Below, piece by piece: positions 56,553 to 64,000 of a stretch of 64,000 bases of DNA. The stretch comes from Gnetum montanum. Its lineage: Eukaryota; Streptophyta; Gnetopsida; Gnetales; Gnetaceae. The stretch's first letter is position 1. Each line of letters begins with the position of its first letter. The notes under the pieces were generated by a model. That model was not told where the DNA came from. It searched no databases and worked only from the letters and a program-made list of their open reading frames with translations. A program made the position numbers and the translations under genes. The stretch is taken from NCBI GenBank assembly GCA_015680685.1, contig MNCI01011145.1, forward strand, positions 940,616 to 1,004,615, given 5' to 3'.

Positions 56553-57405
56553 TGATGAGTGGCAAGTACCCCTACACCCAACCATATGAATCACTAAGCA
56601 TTCACACATGATTCAGTTGAATTCCATCAACTTATAGCCTTCTAAGTACACTGGTGTCTAGGAAGTGAAACTAACCTATTGAAATCATTCTCTTCCCAAT
56701 TACACTTGTGAAATGCAAAGGCATGGTTAAGTGTAACTGAGGCATATGATTTTTATCATTTTTTATGTTTTCTATTTTAAGTCACCTAAGGATGAGAATA
56801 ATGTATAAAATAAAATAATTAAATTGCTAATTAATCTAACTAGCTACACCTAACTAATCCTAACATAAGCATTCATTCCCACTTGCTGTACACATCTTGA
56901 ACATATTTAACATTACTTGGTTATCAAACATTAAGCATTACTGGGATTACCAAGCACTAAGTGTATGCTCGAAGTGGTTGTACTTATGTGCTTAATTAAT
57001 CATTATTTAATCTAGCTTAATTTAGTTTGATTACTTAAAGCATTTAAGGAACTTGCATAAAACATTAAATTCATAAATAAATGATTAATGTATTTTGAGG
57101 TGCTACAAGGTTTATCAAAAAGCTCATTTTTATTACTGAACACATTATTGTGCTTAGGTACAACGAAGCTCAAATAAAAATCCGTACACTCTTGACTCCT
57201 ACTATGGGCACTTAGAAAAATATTCTAACTTTCATGTATGAAAACTACACGAGCTTTGCTACAACTATAATAAGGATTGTCATAAACACAGTGGGTGAGC
57301 ACATATTTATAGGCAAAAATAGACACTAAGTCGATGCAGCCATGTCAAAGCATTAAATCATGCATCGACGAGGCCTAGTCAATGCAACTAATTTATGATT
57401 CATCA
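56553..57405 (-). repeat. El8 3' LTR (853 bp)
   Basis: Begins TGATGAGTG and ends GATTCATCA on the plus strand. TATGGGGGTA on the minus strand at 57406-57415 is the polypurine tract. Short CATCGACGAGGCC words lie at 57335-57395, upstream of a TATAAATA-like box (57309-57316, minus strand). Confidence 0.9.
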
Positions 57406-57635
57406 TACCCCCATAATTGAATGAAAAATCATCATTGAGTTCTTTACAAAATTGGGAAGATATAGAATTATTGATTGATGACAGAAATATGAAAAACACA
57501 AACAAACACTAACTGCTCGAGTGTATAGATAGATAATCATTATAAAATTTTTTGGTATTGAAGAGTACAAAACTGAATACTAGGACAAAATTAACAAACA
57601 CAATCCTTTTGAGGATGTAAAGATGATGGAGAATG

Positions 57636-60497
57636 TTAAATGATCCTAGGTGGTGGAGGCTCCTAAGGTTCCGAAGGACCTTCTCCTACTTTAGGCACAC
57701 TCGATGGTCGAGGCTATTCTGGTTGTCCTACTATAGCTGCAACTTCTGGTGAAAGATGAAAAGCATCCAACAATGCTTTCATCTTCTCCTTCTCTTGGGA
57801 TCATGCATGGTCCACATAGCTTTGCTAATGTGGGTTGAAATGGGCACATTCCAAGAACAAGACATTATTGGGAACAACACCTTGACATTAATGAACTAGG
57901 CAACAAATTGTTTACATTCGATGTTGAATGCCCTAATTGCATTTTGTAGTTCTTGTTAATTGTTCATTCTTCTAGCTAGGTTCTTAGTAGTTGATCTTTG
58001 ATCATGGAATCTTACCCTAAGAACTTCGAGTTTAGCATTTATAGTCTCAAGATTTTGCTTGGTCTCCTTGTAGTACCTTGAACTCTACCTTGTACAACAA
58101 GTACGAGCTAGCCACCTATTTCTCTAACTCTAACTATGGTCATCTAATAGTTTGCATTGCCAGTTTTGCATATCATAGATTGAAAAGCTTCATGTAAATA
58201 GTCATCTCTTCAATCAACAACTCCTTCATGCAAATCTCTACTTTGTTGTAGGCATCTATCATATAAACGATAGGTTTCCACACATGGTTTCTTTGCTGGA
58301 GTTGCTAGAGGGTCTCATTAACTTTTGCCTTAGCCATCTAGATGTGTTTTTAATTAACTTCATTTTGTAGGCCAACCTAATCTCTGTAGTGGTTCTTGAT
58401 TCTTTCAAATTTGAGAGCCTCATTCTTCTAGGCAGAAATATCAATTGTAGATTTTGGCATAAGGCATGGACTTCATCCAATGAGAGATTTCTATTTTCAG
58501 CTACTAATATCCTTAGTTTAGTGTTTACCCTAGCTAGATACTCTTGCTATTGATGGATGAAATTTTTCATCTACTATTTTTGCACATTAACATTCCCCAG
58601 CCAATGATTCTCTGCAGTTAGCATATCATTCTTTAGGTGCATTTGGACTAGGTCTTTCTGAACTTAATGTTTTGGCCTCAACCATGGATTAGTGAAAGAT
58701 GGCTGTTACCATCCTCTCTTTAACTTGTTTAAGTTTGTCTTGAAGTTGGTGAAAAGCTTCATCTCTTGTTAGTGTAGGGTTGAGAAGCATAAAATCAGCA
58801 AGGCAAGCTCTTAATTTAACAACCTCTATGGCTAAGTAGTGGTTTTGTGATTGAGACATTTCAAGTTGCCCTTTAAAAATGATGCATTTACCCTTTGCTT
58901 CAAGTAGCTCCAACTAATTTGTAGTGATGTTATTCGAAAAATCAAAGATATCTAGAATTGGTTGCTTGGTTCTCACCAGTTAGTCTAGCTACTCATGTTG
59001 GGATGCACTCAAGCTACTATTAACAGTTCCTATAGACATCTACATATCTCTAAGTGCAAAAACATTTGGTACAAACATTGTAAGTGTATTCAGTGCTTTG
59101 GTGATTCAATCAACAACCACTTCCACTACTATCTCCTACCCTTTGTGTTGCATCACCAAGATAGTTTCCCCCTTGCCCACCTTCGAGCATACTTAAAAGG
59201 TAGTGGCATTCCTAGAGATTTTTGGAAGTTGTTGTTGTTACTAGAGAGACAATGTTACCTATTAAGCAATAGGATTCAACTTCGAGGGAAGTTGTGTTCT
59301 TTGGGCTGGGAATATTAGAAAACCTCTCTTCATTTGACCAATTGTTCAAGCCACTTCATTGAGGTGACTCATTATAGGATGGTACACAGATGGATCCCTA
59401 CCACTTGTCCCTACTCGCTACTCCTACCCACACCAGAGTTGCTTTTGAATTTTGCATAGGCACTTAATGGATGAGCAAGCCTCTAGTGTTGTTTCTTGAA
59501 TGGGTGGTGGAGGTGGCAGTTGTTGCTTCTCTTCTTTGGACATAATAGGGGACTTGTCTTTCATCATTTTAGACTAGGAGAAAATGGGAATATGTTTGAT
59601 TATGTCATTTGCATAGCAAATTATCCTTGCACTTTTACAGAGTTTTCTAATAGGGCATGAAAATGTTAGGGCTTTCCTTCCATGTTCATTTTCCTTGAAG
59701 TGATTTTCTATCTCTAGATAGATTAGCTATGGAATATTTATAGGGAATTTCTCACTTAAATCGACACATGCAAAGGTGAAGAAAGTAGTTACCTTGCTGG
59801 GTCTCACCATTGGATTGAGGTGATAAGTTGCTATCTTGAAGTATATGCACTCCATTGGTGTGAGCATGTCAAACTCCTTGTGGTTAACACGATAACACTG
59901 TTGGGTTCACTCTTTTTTTACCTTTGGGTCTACTTACATGGAGGTCTCTGCTACATGGATTTTAGAATTAGGTAGACCAAGAGCCTACGTAATAGCTTCT
60001 ACCAAGTAGGACACCCGAATGTCCTTGATTCTCACAATGGCTCTTGCCTTTCTCTTGTTTCAAAAGAGATATGTCTCTCCCATGTAGCACTCCCCACTAG
60101 GAGTGATGATTGGCCTCATAAAAGAGTTTTGTAACTATGTCTTAACTTCTAGTGGAGCATGTTCTATGAATGGTCCACAATTTAGTTCTTGGAGAATTGA
60201 GCATTGGACCTCACAAGGCTTGATCGTATCAAGGAAGGCTTGTGTTAATGTGACCTCAAGTCTTGGTATGGGCCTTAGAGCCTCTCCTGGATGAGATTGT
60301 TTAGTTGTAGCCTCTTCTTTGAGAATCTATTGGACAGATTCCACTTCAGGCTCCTCCTAAAGAGATCCTGTTGCATGAGTTTCTATTGCTTGATCCTAGG
60401 CTTGTTCCTATTGCTCCCTTCCAATTCTAGGTTTTTTGTTCTTTTGTTGGGATGGTCCTCCTTCCTATGGCCATTTTGATTTTGGTATGAAATAATT
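57636..60497 (-). pseudogene. El8 accessory frame, about 954 codons, coiled-coil protein of unknown function
   Basis: A collinear copy of the El5 frame (32206-35045). Paired landmarks, El8 then El5: KKPRIGREQ and KHPRIGRGQ; GECYMGETYLF and EWYMGEAVIF; ARAIVRIKDIRVSYL and RLIVKIKDILVSYW; NHKEFDMLTPMECIYFKIA and NHKEFGVLTLVERIYYKIV; MELLEAKGKCIIFKGQLEMS and ELLETRSKNIILEGQLEIAK; end PPPRII and PPLPRIV. The start codon itself has become ATA near 60497; the stop (TAA at 57636-57638) is at the conserved place. Coiled-coil segments lie at about 58260-58910. Stops and some shifts are present. Confidence 0.72.
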
Positions 60498-60765
60498 GAG
60501 ATACCTTATCTCTATAGGAAAGTTACATTTGACTAAGTTATGATCATGGCCAATTTGATCATTTTAATTATTATTTTATTCTTATTATAATATCAATAAG
60601 TAATTTTCGGTTTATTGGAGTTTTTTGGAAGGGTTAAACTCTCAAAATTGATAGTTTAATATTATTATATTCATTAATCCTTTGGGGAAGTTAGAAAAAT
60701 TTTGAAAACTTTTTGGTAGAAACCTTAAGGTTTGTAGCCCCCACAACTAAGAGCTTACCTCCGAT

Positions 60766-60990
60766 AGCTACAGGATCGAAGAACGGAGTGAGTTAGACAA
60801 ATGGTGTGAAAGTTATGGGCTCTAGAAGGTTTTGGGATTTGAAAAATTACAAAGAATTCACTCCCATTTTGAAGAAAATGACAAAAATTCCTAAGTGTTG
60901 GGTAGTATTTATAGAATTTTTATGCTGCATCGACATGGTCTAGTCGATAAGGCTACATCAACTTGGCCTAGTCAATGTGGCTATTAACCA
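60766..60990 (-). promoter_or_regulatory. El8 internal promoter-like module with conserved leader
   Basis: On the minus strand: repeat words around TTATCGACTAGACCATGTCG (60925-60990), then TATAAATA (60906-60913), then the leader block 60766-60860 shared with El1 and El5, ending GGAG followed by GTAAGC (GT at 60757-60758). This is the clearest of the four modules because the TATA box equals that of the family LTR. Confidence 0.6.
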
Positions 60991-62559
60991 TCATTGATTT
61001 TGTTAAAAGTAATAAAAAAAGGTGTTTTTGTATAAATTGAGGGTCAAATGGAAGTCCAAAAAGCCATGAACTTCATGAAAATATTAGAAGAGGGTTTTGA
61101 GGTTTAGAAAATTAAGAAATGATTGGAGAATGAGATTTAATGAAGAAAAAAGTCCTAAGGAGCACATAGTTGGATGCATGATGTAGTGTACATAATATTT
61201 GATTACAACAACATCTAAGGGTAAGGAACTTAACTAACCAACCATGAGATATGCAAGTAGGTCCTCTCCATAGTGGTGCATGTCCTTTTTTCCTTTGCAT
61301 AATATCAATTAAGGAGTATGTGGGCCCCATAGTTGATTAATGGTTACAAAAAGTTAAGGATCAAACTTGGAGAATCTAATAATTTCAACACATCAAGCTA
61401 AGACATTGGCAAAAAAAATGAACAATTGGCAGTGAGGTGACTTATGGAAGCATTAATGGATGATAGAGAGAGTGGAATGGAGTTCCTGATCCTAGTCACA
61501 TGAAGTCCCTTGTGGAATTCATGGTTAAATGACCCGATAGAGTCCATCCTTAGTCTAGACAAAAATCAACCACATTTAGTGACTTCGCATCATCACTCTA
61601 AGATAAATCCATCTCCTTGAAACATAAGAATGCTCTCATAGATCAAACACCATTTATTTTAGACAAGAAAAGAGAGGTAGGAGGTGAGAAAGGGCCTTAG
61701 TTAGAGGGGACCTTTAGGAATGGGTAACATGTTTTTCTAGTTCCATAACTAGTACTTGTAGGCTATTTATTGTGTCTAAGGGATGTGCTTTGAATTTCCA
61801 TCACTTGTTTATTTTCTTTTTGTTTTTATAAATTGTTGGATGGAAACCAAATCATGCAAAGACTTACTCAACTTCCTATTATTGGTTGACACGGAATGTT
61901 AAGAAATCCATGAAAAACACACTTACACACTAGATGGTAGAAGGTACAGAGAGCTTTAAATCCCTTCTAAGTCATACCCTTTTCAATCCTTTGAATCCTT
62001 CCCAAGTCTTGAAACTACCAAGGTCACAAGTTCTTTAACATGTTTCCAAAACAAGGAAAACCATAGAGTTTGTGGATGGGTGGATGACATGGACTCACTA
62101 CCTGTTTTGTGAAAAAGAAACTTTGTCTTAATTATCAATCATAAAAATAAAAAAATAAAAAATAGAAATTAGAAATCAAAAAATTAAGTACAAACCACTA
62201 TTAGCAAATAGCTACAGCATCACTGTGTCCTGTTGACAATAAGGTATGCTATTATTAAAAATTATGAGAAAATCACAAAAAAATAGAATAAAATATAAAA
62301 GAAATTGTAAAATATTCAAGAAAGATAAAACATACTAATGATGTTGTAAAAAAAAGTTAGAAATATTAATAAAGTAAAAACAAAAAGGTGTAAGATAAAG
62401 AAGGCGTAAAACAAAAAGTTCTAAAAATAACAAAGTGTAAAATAAAAATGTAAAAAACAAAAAAATTAAAAACCTAAGGAGCCACTATAATGGTTAGCAT
62501 GGATGGCCATATCGCCCATGACTAAGTTGTAAGGAGGAGATATAAAAAATTGAGTGTGT
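60991..62559 (-). other. El8 spacer, integrase side
   Basis: Non-coding, related along its length to El1 1320-2790 and parts of El5 30061-31676. It is A-rich on the plus strand at 62130-62480 (T-rich in the element's own sense). No gene seen. Confidence 0.65.
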
Positions 62560-63787
62560 TGTCCATTTGATGAGGCGTTTGTTGTACTAGCTTGCTTAGG
62601 TTCGTGGAAAGGTTTTACTTGCTTGTTGACTAGTTGGTTTTTGTTTGGGCTCTCAAGTATGTAGATTAATGTGGCCTTAGAAGAAAAGGTTTCATAGATA
62701 ATATAAGGCCCCTCCGAGAGTGTTTGGAACTTTGTCTTTTGAGGTATGTGTGTGGGGTTCTAGTAGAGGACCTTGTCTCTAGGTTGAAATTCTACTTTTC
62801 GTATTCTAAGGTCATGGCACTTTTTGTTGAATGCCTTGTGTGTTTCATTCAAGGATAGGGCTATTAATTGATTTTCATCTAGCACATTTAGGTTGATTAA
62901 TATTTCTTTTTGTGCCAGGCTAAGGTTAAGGTCCAAGTCACAAGTTGTTGAAAGTGTATGGAGGTCAAATTAAATAGGTAGAGTTGGTAATTTTTTGTAC
63001 ACTAGCTCATAGGAAGAGTGGCCTATAGGAGGGTTTTATGTTGTGCTCCAGTCTCTTCTATATTTTCTAATAGTTCTCATTAGGATCTTCATGATCTTCC
63101 TATTAGTAACTTTTGCTTGACCATTGGCTTAGGGTTGATAGGGTGTTGTTAATTTATGTTCAACCCCCAAGCATTACATAAGCTTGCGAAAGGTAGTGCC
63201 TATAAAATGGTTTTTTTTAGAAATTAGTGCATGTGGCACCCCAAACCTATTTACGAAATTTTTTATACAAATCACACAATAGTAGATGATATATAGTCAA
63301 TGATGGCTACTGTTTCTATCCATTTTATGTAGTAATCAACGATGATGATTATGTATGCCTTTCCATTTTACATGGGTGTGATGGGACCCATGAAGTTGAT
63401 GTCCCAGATGTCAAAGGATTTTAGTGGTTGAATCCATTGTTGAGGTCTCTGCATTTGGGTAGTCATCCCATCATCTTGTTGATGGCATTCACAAGAGTGA
63501 AAATTTTTTTGGGTGTCCCTGAAGATGGTTGGCCAATAATACCCTACCATTAGGATAATGGACATGCATCTCCCAACATAGTGGCCCCCACAAGAACCCT
63601 TATGAGTATCCTAAAGAACACATAGTTGATTAGCATCGGGTACATACCAATGAACTAGGTCATTGGTGCACACCTTGTAAAGATGTTCGTTGATTTCAAT
63701 GAAACATTTTTCTTTATGAAAAAACTATTGTTTGTTTTTGTAGTTTTGATCTTATAAAATCTCTTGAGTGAGAAGATAAGTGAGGAT
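62560..63787 (-). pseudogene. El8 integrase (decayed, start cut off)
   Basis: On the minus strand: MSIILMVGYYWPTIFRDTQK, CECHQQDDGMTTQM (zinc-binding Cys pair) and WIQPLKSFDIWDINFMGPIT (63368-63560), then AYIIIIVDYYIKW of the core. Downstream the frame shifts. The N-terminal end is removed by the break at 63788. Confidence 0.85.
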
Positions 63788-64000
63788 TGTAGTGACGGAA
63801 AATGTCGATGGATGGAACACCAAGGTCCATGGGCAGACAACCTAACCTCAAATCTATGTGAGGGCCTGCTAGAGGTAGAGATAGGATGCACTGAAGAGTC
63901 TGGTCAATCGAGTAGGGACTTACTAGATGCAATGGGGTTGCACCGTGGTTAGTTGCAATGTAGAAGCAAAATGGTGGTAAGTATGCAAATGGTGTTAGTG
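63788..64000. other. Unknown inserted sequence running off the window
   Basis: Starts TGTAGTGACGGAAAATGTCG at the break in El8 and is less AT-rich than the sequence next to it. A TG start suits an LTR, but only 213 bases are visible and no coding feature is recognised. Confidence 0.45.

Larger units (their letters stand above)
56553..63787 (-). mobile_element. El8: El1/El5-type gypsy element, 5' part cut by an insertion
   Basis: 3' LTR 56553-57405, polypurine tract, near full-length accessory frame, spacer with promoter-like module, and integrase, all on the minus strand and collinear with El1 and El5. At 63788 the match to El1 (around 3993) ends abruptly in foreign sequence. The remaining pol, gag and 5' LTR would lie beyond the window. 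Confidence 0.88.

Noticed and set aside
1-64000. tRNA, rRNA, microRNA or host protein genes
   Set aside because: None recognised. tRNA-like words are the primer-binding sites of the elements, and hairpins found lie within repeats.

Overview
The window is nuclear DNA from a seed plant with a large, repeat-rich genome. I cannot name the species. There is no recognisable host gene, rRNA or tRNA. Nearly everything is decayed LTR retrotransposon, plus one LINE fragment. Coding frames are full of TAG/TGA/TAA at positions where relatives keep W, Q or R codons, as expected from C-to-T change of methylated plant DNA. I label the elements El1 to El8.

Layout. El1 (1-9839, minus) is a Ty3/gypsy element of the Athila/Tat type; its 3' LTR is cut by the window edge. 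A LINE reverse-transcriptase fragment follows (9840-11060, plus), then a decayed Ty1/copia element, El2 (11757-15865, plus). From 17314 to 55770 is one chromovirus, El3 (minus), split into pieces by three insertions: El4 (19620-36742, plus, small and non-autonomous), El6 (37856-47124, minus, gag-protease only, with very long LTRs) and El7 (47644-53074, minus, gag only). El4 is itself split by a complete 13.3-kb gypsy element, El5 (22915-36223, plus). Target-site duplications support four of these insertions: exact for El6 (GACAT) and El7 (ATAGG), and 4 of 5 bases for El4 and El5. El8 (56553 to about 63787, minus) is a relative of El1 and El5 that is broken at 63788 by unknown DNA running off the window. 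With its guests removed, El3 is about 6.6 kb, a normal chromovirus size.

El1, El5, El7 and El8 form one family (LTR ends TGATGAG...CTCATCA or a close variant; a primer site matching the 3' end of tRNA-Asp where it can be seen). The family carries an extra reading frame of about 950 codons between integrase and the 3' LTR. It is near full length in El5 and El8 and internally deleted in El1 and El7. Upstream of this frame in all four is a cluster of short palindrome-like repeats followed by a TATA-like box and a conserved leader block, an arrangement that repeats the LTR promoter. This looks like a second, internal promoter for the accessory frame and is the main candidate for an undescribed system.

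El6 is the youngest-looking element. About 1,150 codons of gag-protease keep one frame, broken only by nonsense codons. Its LTRs hold a 180-bp tandem repeat built round the palindrome CCCAGCGTATACGCTGGG; its leader holds a 20-bp tandem repeat with the same core; and its 3' non-coding region holds stem-loops whose stems co-vary round a constant hexaloop. El4 shares its primer site and LTR motif with the chromovirus El3, which suggests it was mobilised by that family.

All boundaries of decayed coding regions are approximate to tens of bases. LTR identities and similarities were judged by eye.
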